Part shown: one piece after another, positions 8,671 through 17,943 of the stretch
Layout of the letters: the number at the start of each line of letters is the position of its first letter
Position numbering within the stretch: position 1 is the stretch's first letter
Source: Acidobacteriota bacterium
GTDB lineage: Bacteria; Acidobacteriota; Thermoanaerobaculia; Multivoradales; Multivoraceae
Assembly (NCBI GenBank): GCA_028877275.1
Contig: JAPPFP010000026.1
Span: 124,001-188,000 of the forward strand
Reading direction: 5' to 3'
Length of the DNA: 64,000 bases
Notes under the pieces: model-generated
What the model was told of the DNA's origin: nothing
What the model saw: the letters and a program-made list of their open reading frames with translations, nothing else
Database searches by the model: none
Position numbers and translations under genes: made by a program

Positions 8671-10395
8671 ATGAGCGGACACCCGAAGAACGCTGAGCGC
8701 GGCCTCTGGCCTCCGCGCCGTCGGGTTCAGGCGGTGCTGGTGCTGGCGTTCGCGGTGGCGGCCGTTCTTTTGTTCCGGGTCCGCCAGGACGTGAGTCAGG
8801 CGCGCATCGACCTTCGGATGGCGGAAGCCGCGATCGCGGGCGAGGACTTCGCAGGTCTCGCCGAGAGGGCTCCGCAACTGCTCGGCCTGGCTGCCCGTCA
8901 GGCGGCCGGAGAGAGTCGCTGGCGGGAGGTGGCGGACCTCTACGACGAGTACGCCGAGCACCTGCCGCCGGCACTGCTGGAGGCCGCCGAGGTCGAGCTC
9001 GGGTTGAACCGGCCGGTCGCGGAGGATACGACGCCCGGCGCGGTCGACGAGGCGGCGGAGGCCCTGGTCGGGCCGCCCGCGTCGGCCTTCGAGCAGCGGC
9101 TGCGCCGGGCCCGGCTGGTCGACGCCTCGGGCATCCAGCAGTTGCTCTTCGACCGTCGAGGTCGGCCGCTGGGATCGATCGGCGATGACCGTTCGTTGAC
9201 CCTGGAAGAGGACCTGCCGGCGGGACTGGTCCCGCCGGAACTGGCGACTCACCTGCTGCCGCCCGCGCTTCAGCCGCCCGGCCTGGCCGCTGCGGGGCCG
9301 GGAGCGATGGCCGCCTCCACGGCCGGCGCGAGAGCGCTGCGGCTGACGATCGACCGGGCCTGGAGCGAGGCGGCCGCCGGGGCGCTGGGACGCGAGGAGG
9401 GAGCGATCACCGTCCTCGAGATCCCGTCGGGCGCCGTGCTGGCCGCGGTCAGCAACCGGAATCGACGAAGCCGCTGGCGGGCCCGCGGCGACAGCGTGCT
9501 CGATCCGCGCGAGCCGGCCTCGATCGCCAAGCTGATCACCACGACCGCCGCGATGCGGGCCGGCCTCGACCCGGATAGCGAGATCGCCGACATGACCTGC
9601 CGCGGCTCGGTGCTGATGGACGGCGAGCGTCTCTACTGCGCCGCCATCGGCGGGCGGCTCAGGGGTCTCACCGACGCGATGGCGAGTAGCTGCAACGTCG
9701 CTTTCGCCAGGCTCGCGATGGACGTTGGAGACCGGGCACTGGTGGAGGAGTACGAGCGCTACGGCTTCGTGATCGGCGGCGCTCAGGGTGACGCCGTGCC
9801 GAGGAACGCGGTCGGCGTGGTGCACGAGTACCGCCATCCCGGCAAGCGGCTCGGCGATCTCTCCATCGGTCTCGAGGAGGCTTCCATCACGCCTCTCGGC
9901 GCGGCCGTGTTTGCGGCCACGCTCTCGGACGGCCTGCGGCGCGAGCCCAGGTTCGTGCTGCAGGCGGACGGCCTGCTCGGCATTTCGCCGCGGACGCCGG
10001 TCGCCAACGACCCGGAGGCGGTCACGGTCCTGGAGGCGTCCTGGCTGCCGGCGCTCCACGAGTCGATGCGCGCCGTCGTGTCGCCGGGCGGTACCGCGAA
10101 CCGGGTGGCGCCGCGGCGCCTGCGGGTGGCGATGAAGACGGGGACCGCGCGCGGCCCGGACAAGCCGTTCCACGTGAACTACGTCGGCTTCTTCCCCTCG
10201 GGCGGAGGCCAGCCGCCGCAGTACGCCTTCGCGGTGCGGGTGACCGGGCAACCGACCTCGTCTCGCATTCGGCGGGCGGGCTACGCCGTGACGAATCGCC
10301 TGCTGCGGGCACTCGACGGGCTGGTCGGCGACGAGATCGAGGCCGCCTCTCGCGAGGCGGTGCGGCTTACGGGAGCGACCGGAGCAGGACCGTGA
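8671..10395 (+). CDS. Membrane-anchored penicillin-binding-protein-like transpeptidase domain protein
   Basis: N-terminal TM; SIAK (SxxK), SSCN (SxN) and MKTGTARG (KTG) motifs in order. Confidence 0.8.
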   Translation: MSGHPKNAERGLWPPRRRVQAVLVLAFAVAAVLLFRVRQDVSQARIDLRMAEAAIAGEDFAGLAERAPQLLGLAARQAAGESRWREVADLYDEYAEHLPPALLEAAEVELGLNRPVAEDTTPGAVDEAAEALVGPPASAFEQRLRRARLVDASGIQQLLFDRRGRPLGSIGDDRSLTLEEDLPAGLVPPELATHLLPPALQPPGLAAAGPGAMAASTAGARALRLTIDRAWSEAAAGALGREEGAITVLEIPSGAVLAAVSNRNRRSRWRARGDSVLDPREPASIAKLITTTAAMRAGLDPDSEIADMTCRGSVLMDGERLYCAAIGGRLRGLTDAMASSCNVAFARLAMDVGDRALVEEYERYGFVIGGAQGDAVPRNAVGVVHEYRHPGKRLGDLSIGLEEASITPLGAAVFAATLSDGLRREPRFVLQADGLLGISPRTPVANDPEAVTVLEASWLPALHESMRAVVSPGGTANRVAPRRLRVAMKTGTARGPDKPFHVNYVGFFPSGGGQPPQYAFAVRVTGQPTSSRIRRAGYAVTNRLLRALDGLVGDEIEAASREAVRLTGATGAGP

Positions 10396-13244
10396 CCGCG
10401 GACGCGAGCTCCGCTCGGCGGCCCCCGCGACGTCGCTACCGGCCGGTCATCGGACCCCGGCTGAAGCCTCTCCTGTGGGTGGTCTTCGGGCTCTTCGCGC
10501 TGCTGGCGGTGAACTCGTTCTACCTCTCGGGCGTCCGCGTTGCCGAGGCGGCGACGGGCGAGACGTACCAGAACTGGTTCTACATCTCGATGTTCCTGCT
10601 GCACCTGGCGGTGGGCGCGCTGTTCGTTCTGCCGGTGATCTGGTTCGGCCTGGCCCACATGCGGAACGCGCGGACTCGGCCGAACCGGCGCGCTGTCAAG
10701 GTCGGCTACGCGCTGTTCGGGACGGCCCTTGTCCTTCTGTTCAGCGGCATCGTCCTGACCCGGATCGAGGGCGTGATCACGGTGAACGACCCGACGGTCC
10801 GGGGAGTGGCCTACTGGCTGCACGTGCTGGCGCCGCTGGTGGCGGCGTGGCTGTTCGTGCTCCACCGGCTCGCGGGCAAGCGGATCAACTGGCGGATCGG
10901 CGGCCGCGTGGCCGCGGCGGCCGCGGTGCTGGTCGGCGTCGCCCTGGTGCTCCAGTTCCAGGATCCGCGGGCCTGGAACGTGGAGGGTCCGGCGTCGGGC
11001 GAGCAGTACTTCTTCCCGTCGCTGGCGCGCACCGCGAGCGGCGGCTTCATCCCGGAACACGCGCTGAGCAACGATGCCTACTGCGTCGAGTGTCATGCGG
11101 ACGTTCACGAGCGCTGGAGCTACAGCGCCCACCGGTTCAGCTCCTTCAACAATCCGGCGTACAGCTTCTCGGTGCAGCAGACGCGCGACAAGGCCTACGA
11201 GCGCTCGGGCGACGTCCAGGCGTCCCGCTTCTGCGCCGGCTGCCACGACCCGGTCATCTTCTTCTCGGGCGCCTTCGACGATCCGGACTTCGACATCGAC
11301 CAGCCGGCGGCGCACGCAGGGATCACCTGCACCTCCTGCCACGCGATCACCCACATCAACAGCCCGCGCGGCAACGCCGACTACACGATCGAGGAGCCCC
11401 AGCACTACCCGTTCGCCTTCTCGGACTCCGGAGTGCTCCGCTTCGTCAACCATCAACTCGTCAAGGCCAAACCGGAGCTGCACAAGCGCACGTTCCTCAA
11501 GCCCCTGCACACGACGTCCGAGTTCTGCGGCTCCTGTCACAAGGTCCACCTGCCGGAGGAGCTGAACCACTACAAGTTCCTGCGCGGGCAGAACCACTAC
11601 GACTCGCACCTGCTGTCAGGCGTTTCGGGCCATGGAGTGGCGAGCTTCTACTACCCGTCCAAGGCCGAGCCCAACTGCAACGGCTGCCACATGGAACTGC
11701 TGCCGTCGGACGATTTCGGTTCCCGGCGCTACCCGGAGAGCGAGCGGCCCGACCTCGTCCAGGTCCACGATCACCTGTTCCCTTCGGCGAACACCGGCAT
11801 TCCTCATCTACTCGACTTCCCGGACTGGGTGATCGAGGCGCACCGGGAGTTCAACGAGGGCGTGGTCGACGTCGACATCTTCGGTGTCAAGCCGGGCGGC
11901 ACGATCGAGGACGAGTTGATCGCGCCGCTCCGGCCGGAGGTTCCCGCGCTCGAGCCGGGGGAGGACTACCTGCTGGAAGTCGTCGTGCGCACCCTGGGCC
12001 TGGGCCACCACCTGACCCAGGGCACCGCGGACTCGAACCAGCTCTGGCTCGATGTCGAGGTGCGCGACGAGTTCGGCAACGTCGTCGGCCGCAGCGGCGG
12101 CCTCGGCGAAGGCAACCGGGTCGATCCCTGGTCGCACTTCATCAACGTCTACATGCTCGACCGGGACGGCGCGCGGATCGACCGGCGCAACGCGGAGGAC
12201 ATCTTCGTGCCGCTCTACGACCACCAGATCCCGCCGGGAGCGGGCGACGTGGTCCACTACCGGCTGGAGGTGCCGCGGGCGGGCGCCGCCACCGCGCTGA
12301 CGGTGGAGGCGGCGCTCAGATACCGCAAGTTCGACACGACCTACCTGCGCCACATCTATGGTCCGGAGACGGCGAACGAACTGCCGATCCTCGACCTGGC
12401 CCGGGACTCGGTGACGTTCCAGGTCGCCGGCGCGGCGGCGTTCGACACGGACGCTAGGTCGTCCGCGGCGGCCGCCCGCGAACCCGCCAAGCCGCTATGG
12501 CAACGCTGGAACGACTACGGCATCGGCCTGCTGCGCAAGGGTGGTACCGGCCGCGGCGAGCTGCGTCAGGCGATCGAGGCCTTCACGCGGGTCGAGGAAC
12601 TGGGTCGCCCGGACGGTCCCCTCAACCTGGCGCGCGTGTACCTGGCCCAGGGCACGGTTCGGGATGACGCCATCGCTGCGCTCGAGCGCGCGGCGGCCTT
12701 CGATCCGCCGGCGCCGAGCTGGTCGGTCGCCTGGTTCTCGGGCCTGGTGAACCTGCAGAACGGCGCGATCGACGACGCGATCTCGAACTTCCGCTCCATC
12801 CTCGAGGCGGACAGCGAGGAGATGCGCCGGCGCGGCTTCGACTTCAGCCGCGACGTGCGACTCCACAACGAGCTCGGACTGGCGCTGTTCGAGCGCGCCA
12901 AGCGGGAGCGCGGCCCGGCACGGGCCGATGCGCGGGCGGAGCGGCTGCACGAAGCCCGCGAGTCGTTCGAACGGGCGCTCGTCATCGATCCGGAGAACGT
13001 GACGGCGCACTACAACCTCGGCCTGATCCACGCCCAGCTCGGCGACGCCGGCGGCGCGGTCCGGCACCGCGAGCTTCACGCGCGCTACAAGCCCGACGAC
13101 AACGCCCGCGACCGGGCGATCGGCATCGCCAGGCGCGCCGACGCCGCGGCCGATCACGCCGCCGAGGCGATCGTCATCTACGACCTGCACCGGCCCGAAC
13201 GCTTCGAGGGCAGCCGGCCGGCCGTTGCCGGGGGCGGCGGTTGA
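10392..13244 (+). CDS. Membrane-anchored multiheme c-type cytochrome (5 CXXCH) with C-terminal TPRs
   Basis: Several N-terminal TM helices; CVECH, CAGCH, CTSCH, CGSCH, CNGCH; C-terminal TPR; GTGA overlap with upstream gene. Confidence 0.88.
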   Translation: MTADASSARRPPRRRYRPVIGPRLKPLLWVVFGLFALLAVNSFYLSGVRVAEAATGETYQNWFYISMFLLHLAVGALFVLPVIWFGLAHMRNARTRPNRRAVKVGYALFGTALVLLFSGIVLTRIEGVITVNDPTVRGVAYWLHVLAPLVAAWLFVLHRLAGKRINWRIGGRVAAAAAVLVGVALVLQFQDPRAWNVEGPASGEQYFFPSLARTASGGFIPEHALSNDAYCVECHADVHERWSYSAHRFSSFNNPAYSFSVQQTRDKAYERSGDVQASRFCAGCHDPVIFFSGAFDDPDFDIDQPAAHAGITCTSCHAITHINSPRGNADYTIEEPQHYPFAFSDSGVLRFVNHQLVKAKPELHKRTFLKPLHTTSEFCGSCHKVHLPEELNHYKFLRGQNHYDSHLLSGVSGHGVASFYYPSKAEPNCNGCHMELLPSDDFGSRRYPESERPDLVQVHDHLFPSANTGIPHLLDFPDWVIEAHREFNEGVVDVDIFGVKPGGTIEDELIAPLRPEVPALEPGEDYLLEVVVRTLGLGHHLTQGTADSNQLWLDVEVRDEFGNVVGRSGGLGEGNRVDPWSHFINVYMLDRDGARIDRRNAEDIFVPLYDHQIPPGAGDVVHYRLEVPRAGAATALTVEAALRYRKFDTTYLRHIYGPETANELPILDLARDSVTFQVAGAAAFDTDARSSAAAAREPAKPLWQRWNDYGIGLLRKGGTGRGELRQAIEAFTRVEELGRPDGPLNLARVYLAQGTVRDDAIAALERAAAFDPPAPSWSVAWFSGLVNLQNGAIDDAISNFRSILEADSEEMRRRGFDFSRDVRLHNELGLALFERAKRERGPARADARAERLHEARESFERALVIDPENVTAHYNLGLIHAQLGDAGGAVRHRELHARYKPDDNARDRAIGIARRADAAADHAAEAIVIYDLHRPERFEGSRPAVAGGGG

Positions 13245-15172
13245 AGACGGATCGTCCGGGCGAAGAGCCGGAGGCCGGAAACGCGGGCCAGAAGGCCCGC
13301 GCCACGGAGCCGGAGGTCCCTGAGGAGGAACTCGCGCCGGAAGACGACGCGGTCATCGGCCGGGTCTTCGCGCGTTCCCTCAAGGTGCTGGCGGCTTTGG
13401 CGGCGGCCGCGCTCATCGTCGTGGCGCTCCGCTACGCGTTCCGGTCCGGGCCGGAGGAAGCGGTCGAGATACCCGTGGCCGCGCCGCGGGCCGTGGAGGC
13501 GGCGCCCCGGGACGTACCGGTCGTGCCCTTCACGGACATCACCGCGGAGGCTGGCATCGACTTCGTCCATGTCAACGGCGCCGCGGGCGAGGCCCTGCTG
13601 CCGGAGACGATGGGAGCCGGCGCCGCCTTCCTCGACGTCGACCGCGACGGCGACCAGGATCTTCTGCTCGTCAACTCGACGACCTGGGACGCGGCGCCCG
13701 GTGCCGGGCCAACGATGTCACTCTACGAGAACGATGGCGCCGGGACGTTCGCGGACCGCACGGCGGGCTCGGGCCTGGAGGTGAGCTTCTACGGCACGGG
13801 CGTCGCGGTCGGCGACATCGACGGTGACGGCTGGACGGACCTCTTCGTCTCGGCGGTCGGCCCGAACCGGCTGTTCCGCAATGTGGAAGGAGGCCGCTTC
13901 GAGGACGTGACGGCGGCCGCCGGCGTCGGCGGCGCCGCCACCGAGTGGAGCAGCAGCAGCGCCTTCTTCGACGCCGACGGGGACGGCGACCTCGATCTGC
14001 TAGTCGGGAACTACGTGCGCTGGTCACGGGAGATCGACATCGAAGTCGGCTACCAGTTGACCGGCGTCGGGCGCGCCTACGGTCCCCCGCTCAACTACGG
14101 CGGCACGACGATGGACCTCTACCGGAACAACGGCTCGGGCGTGTTCACCGATGTCTCCGAGGAGGCCGGCCTGCACATCCTGAACCCGGCGACGGACACG
14201 CCGGTGGCGAAGACCCTCGGACTGGCGCCGGTGGACATCGAGGGGGACGGCGACATCGACGTCGTGGTGGCGAACGACACGGTGCGCAACTTCCTGCTGG
14301 TCAACGACGGCAGCGGCGTGTTCACGGAGGAGGGAGAGTTCTACGGGCTCGCCTACGGCCGGGACGGCGAGGCGACCGGTGCGATGGGCGCCGACGCCGC
14401 CGACTTCCGCAACGACGGCGAGCTCGCCTTCGCCATCGCGAACTTCGCGAACGAGATGACGTCGCTCTACGTCTCCCAGGGCGACCCCACGTTGTGGAGC
14501 GACGAGGCGATCACCGCCGGCGTCGGGGCGCCGAGCCGGCGGGTGCTGAGCTTCGGCCTGTTCTTCTTCGACTACGACCTGGACGGACGCCTCGACCTGC
14601 TGCAGGTCAACGGCCACCTGGAGGACGACATCGAGGTGGTCGAGCCCAGCCAGCAGTACAGGCAGGCGCCGCAGTTGTTCTGGAACGCCGGTCCCGACGC
14701 GTCGGCGACTTTCGTGCCGGTCGAGCCGGCGCCCGGCGACGGCCTGACCGTGGAGCTCGTCGGCCGCGGGTCGAGCTACGCCGACATCGACGGTGATGGC
14801 GACGTGGATGTACTGCTGCTCCAGACTGGCGACCGGCCGCTACTGCTCCGCAACGACCAGGACACTGGCCATCGCTGGCTGCGCTTCCTGCTCCGCGGCG
14901 ACGGCGAGCGCGTGAACCGGGACGCGATCGGCGCCTGGGTCGAGGTCGAGCAGCGGACGGCGGCCGGACCGGTCGTCCAGCGCCGGCGGGTCATGCCGAC
15001 CCGGAGCTACCAGAGCCAGGTGGAGCCGGTGGTGACGATTGGCCTGGGCGATCTGGCGTCGGTCGACGAGTTGACACGCGTCGAGGTGCTGTGGCCCGAC
15101 GGTTCCCGGCAGCCGGTGGACGTCGATGGGCTCGACCGGGTCGTCGAGATCGAGTACGACCATGTACAGTAG
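13241..15172 (+). CDS. CRTAC1 family protein (FG-GAP/VCBS repeats with ASPIC/UnbV C-terminus)
   Basis: FTDITAEAGIDFVHVNG...GAAFLDVDRDGDQDLLLVN...DGDGWTDLFVS...VEVLWPDGSRQPVDVD; TTGA overlap with upstream gene. Confidence 0.9.
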   Translation: MKTDRPGEEPEAGNAGQKARATEPEVPEEELAPEDDAVIGRVFARSLKVLAALAAAALIVVALRYAFRSGPEEAVEIPVAAPRAVEAAPRDVPVVPFTDITAEAGIDFVHVNGAAGEALLPETMGAGAAFLDVDRDGDQDLLLVNSTTWDAAPGAGPTMSLYENDGAGTFADRTAGSGLEVSFYGTGVAVGDIDGDGWTDLFVSAVGPNRLFRNVEGGRFEDVTAAAGVGGAATEWSSSSAFFDADGDGDLDLLVGNYVRWSREIDIEVGYQLTGVGRAYGPPLNYGGTTMDLYRNNGSGVFTDVSEEAGLHILNPATDTPVAKTLGLAPVDIEGDGDIDVVVANDTVRNFLLVNDGSGVFTEEGEFYGLAYGRDGEATGAMGADAADFRNDGELAFAIANFANEMTSLYVSQGDPTLWSDEAITAGVGAPSRRVLSFGLFFFDYDLDGRLDLLQVNGHLEDDIEVVEPSQQYRQAPQLFWNAGPDASATFVPVEPAPGDGLTVELVGRGSSYADIDGDGDVDVLLLQTGDRPLLLRNDQDTGHRWLRFLLRGDGERVNRDAIGAWVEVEQRTAAGPVVQRRRVMPTRSYQSQVEPVVTIGLGDLASVDELTRVEVLWPDGSRQPVDVDGLDRVVEIEYDHVQ

Positions 15173-15190
15173 ACGGTCCGCGTCCCTTCG

Positions 15191-16582
15191 ATGAAAGCGC
15201 TCCACACCGGTCTGGTTCGGGCGATGCCGATACTCCTTGCCGGCTTGCTGCCGGCCGGCCTCGCCGCGCAGACGATCGTCCTCACGGACGTCAACATCAT
15301 CGACGGCAACGGCGGCCCGGTCCAGGAGGGGATGACGATCGTCATCTCGGGCGAGCGGATCGCGTCGATTACAGAGGGACCGTACGAGTCGTCGGGCGCC
15401 GACGACGGTGCTGAAGTCCACGATCTCGACGGCGCCTGGGTGCTGCCCGGGTTCTGGAACATGCACGTGCACCTGAGCGTGATGTTCCCGCACAACCACG
15501 CCCTGGACGACGAACTGGTGCCGTCCAAGGTCATCCGCGCGGGACTGAACGCGATCGACGGGCTGCGACACGGCTTTACAAGCATCCGCTCGGTGGGCGA
15601 GCAGGACTACATCGACGTCGCCTGGGGGCTGGCGTTCGACCAGGGGTTCTTCCTCGGTCCGCGGGTCTTCGGCAGCGGGGAGCCGGTCAGCCCGACCGCC
15701 GGGCACCGCGGCTCGGTGGCCGACGGCGCCGACGGTGTGGCCGCGATCCGCCGGGAGGTGCGGAAACGGGTTCAGAACGGCGCCCGGGCGATCAAGCTGT
15801 TCAGCGTCGAGATGCTGTCGGACGAACTCGAGGCGGCGGTCGAGACCGCCGACAACCTGGGGGTTCACGTGACCTCCCATGTCCGCGAGCCGGGGGCGTA
15901 CGCCGCGGTCGCGGCCGGAGTCGACTGTCTCGAACACGGCTACGGGCTGACCGACGAGACGATCGAGCTGATGGCGGAGAAGGGGACGTTCTACGACCCG
16001 ACGATCATCTGCAACCTGAGCGCTGAGTACATCGCGGAGCGGGAGGCGCGGCTGGCCGAGTTGGGCTACGCGGAGGACGAGGAGATCTCGCGGTTGCGGA
16101 CGATGGTCGCCTTCGCCGACGAACGGTCGCCGGAGTTCGCACGCGAACAACGGGAGATCCTGAAGAAGTCGGCCGAGGCGGGCGTCAAGCTGCTGATCGG
16201 CTCGGACTCGATGCCGATCGGCGAGATGGGCTTCCTCGAGATGGAGCAGTTCGTTCTCTCCGGCGTCAGCGAGATGGACACGATCATCGCTGCCACCCGC
16301 AACGGAGCCGAGATGCAGGGCCTGCTCGACGATCTCGGCACGGTCGAGGAGGGGAAGCTGGCCGACCTGGTCGTGCTGGGGGCCAACCCGCTCGAGAACA
16401 TCTCGAACATCCGCGAGACCGTGATGGTGCTCAAGGGCGGCGTGATCGTCGACTTGGATGCACAGCTCGGAACGTCGACCTACTGGGACTACTACGGATC
16501 GATGGAACTGCCCGAGGGCTTCCTGGCGGAGTCCGAGGAGGCGGCCGGCTTCCAGCGCGGCAACACGGCAACGGATCAATAG
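15191..16582 (+). CDS. Amidohydrolase family protein (secreted)
   Basis: TIVLTDVNIIDGNGGPVQEGMTIVISGERI...VLPGFWNMHVHL...HGYGLTDETIELM...GSDSMPIGEMG...GKLADLVVLGANPLENI. Confidence 0.9.
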   Translation: MKALHTGLVRAMPILLAGLLPAGLAAQTIVLTDVNIIDGNGGPVQEGMTIVISGERIASITEGPYESSGADDGAEVHDLDGAWVLPGFWNMHVHLSVMFPHNHALDDELVPSKVIRAGLNAIDGLRHGFTSIRSVGEQDYIDVAWGLAFDQGFFLGPRVFGSGEPVSPTAGHRGSVADGADGVAAIRREVRKRVQNGARAIKLFSVEMLSDELEAAVETADNLGVHVTSHVREPGAYAAVAAGVDCLEHGYGLTDETIELMAEKGTFYDPTIICNLSAEYIAEREARLAELGYAEDEEISRLRTMVAFADERSPEFAREQREILKKSAEAGVKLLIGSDSMPIGEMGFLEMEQFVLSGVSEMDTIIAATRNGAEMQGLLDDLGTVEEGKLADLVVLGANPLENISNIRETVMVLKGGVIVDLDAQLGTSTYWDYYGSMELPEGFLAESEEAAGFQRGNTATDQ

Positions 16583-16613
16583 CGCGATCGACAGATCGCA
16601 GGAGGGACGAGGG

Positions 16614-17930
16614 ATGAAGCGGAACACGAACGGGAACCGCGGAGTTCTTCTGGTAACTCTCGTTCTGCTGCTGCCGATCGGGGCCGTCGCGCAGACGACC
16701 GTTCTCACCAACGCCACCGTCATCGACGCCACCGGATCGCCGCCGATCGAGGATGCCGCGGTGGTCATCGAAGGCAACCGAATCACGGCGATCCACACGC
16801 CGTCGTCCTCCGCGCCCGACCCCGGCGACGACGGCCGCGTCATCGACCTCGGTGGCGCCTACGTCCTGCCGGGCCTGTGGAACAACCACTCCCACCTCGG
16901 CGACCTGCTGCCGGATCCGAAGGGCATGCTGCCGGACGAGCCGCTGCTGCGGGCCATGATCCGCGCCGGCCGCAACGCGATGGACGCGCTGAAGGCCGGC
17001 TTCACGACGCTGCGGATCACCGGCGAGCGCGACTTCATGGACGTCGCCTGGAAGGAGGCCTTCGATGCCGGCGTCTTCGTCGGCCCGCGGATCGTCGCGG
17101 GCGGCCCGCCGCTCTCGACCGACGGCGACACCGACTGGCTGGTGCGGACCGGGAAGGGGCCGGAGGGGATCCGGGCGATCGTCGCCGACAACATCGCGAA
17201 CGGGGTCCAGCTCATCAAGTTCCTGGGCAGCCGGATGCCGCCCGAGGAGTTGATCGCCGGGATCGAGGAAGCGCACCGGCACGGCGTTCCGGTCACCATC
17301 CATGGCGGGGACGAAACGGCCCGGATCGCCGCTATGGCCGGCGCCGAGAGCATGGAGCACGGCAACGACCTCTCCGACGACACGATTCGGATGATGGCCG
17401 AGGCGGGGATGTTCCTCGACCCGACGATCCAGTGCAACCTGAGCGACGAGTTCATCGTCGAGCGGGAGCGGCTGATCGCGGAGGCCGGCTACGTTGCGTC
17501 GCCGGAGGTCATCGAAGGCCGCGTGCGGGTCTCCCGCGCCGACGAGCGCAGCCCGGAGTACGCGAACCACGCGCGCGACGTGATCAACAAGGCATACGCC
17601 GCGGGCATCCGCCTGACCACCGGCAGCGACTCGAACCCGATCTCCGAGATCGGGATTCTCGAGATCGAACAGTTCGTCTTCCACGGCATCCCGGCGATGG
17701 GCGCCATCCAGGCGGCGACGCGCAACAGCGCCGAGATGATGGGCATGCTGGACGACCTGGGCACGGTCGAGGTCGGCAAGCTCGCCGACCTGATCGTGCT
17801 CGAGAAGAACCCGCTCGAGCACATCTCGCACCTGCGCAGCCTGTCCATGGTGATCAAGGACGGCAAGATCGTGAACCGCTCGGAGGATGAGGGCCAGGCC
17901 AGCTTCTGGGAGCTGTACCTGCAGGACTGA
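16614..17930 (+). CDS. Amidohydrolase family protein (secreted), paralog of preceding gene
   Basis: TTVLTNATVIDATGSPPIEDAAVVIEGNRI...VLPGLWNNHSHLGD...MEHGNDLSDDTIRMMAEAG...GKLADLIVLEKNPLEHI. Confidence 0.9.
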   Translation: MKRNTNGNRGVLLVTLVLLLPIGAVAQTTVLTNATVIDATGSPPIEDAAVVIEGNRITAIHTPSSSAPDPGDDGRVIDLGGAYVLPGLWNNHSHLGDLLPDPKGMLPDEPLLRAMIRAGRNAMDALKAGFTTLRITGERDFMDVAWKEAFDAGVFVGPRIVAGGPPLSTDGDTDWLVRTGKGPEGIRAIVADNIANGVQLIKFLGSRMPPEELIAGIEEAHRHGVPVTIHGGDETARIAAMAGAESMEHGNDLSDDTIRMMAEAGMFLDPTIQCNLSDEFIVERERLIAEAGYVASPEVIEGRVRVSRADERSPEYANHARDVINKAYAAGIRLTTGSDSNPISEIGILEIEQFVFHGIPAMGAIQAATRNSAEMMGMLDDLGTVEVGKLADLIVLEKNPLEHISHLRSLSMVIKDGKIVNRSEDEGQASFWELYLQD

Positions 17931-17943
17931 AGGGGAGGCGCAG

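Noticed and set aside
5870-8974. 1,034-aa minus-strand ORF
   Set aside because: Only the 3' part (5870-7039, TraB family) is credible; the N-terminal extension is antisense to the sulfatase
8464-10251. 595-aa minus-strand ORF opposite the sulfatase and PBP-like genes
   Set aside because: Low-complexity composition and no motifs; shadow of two well-supported plus-strand genes
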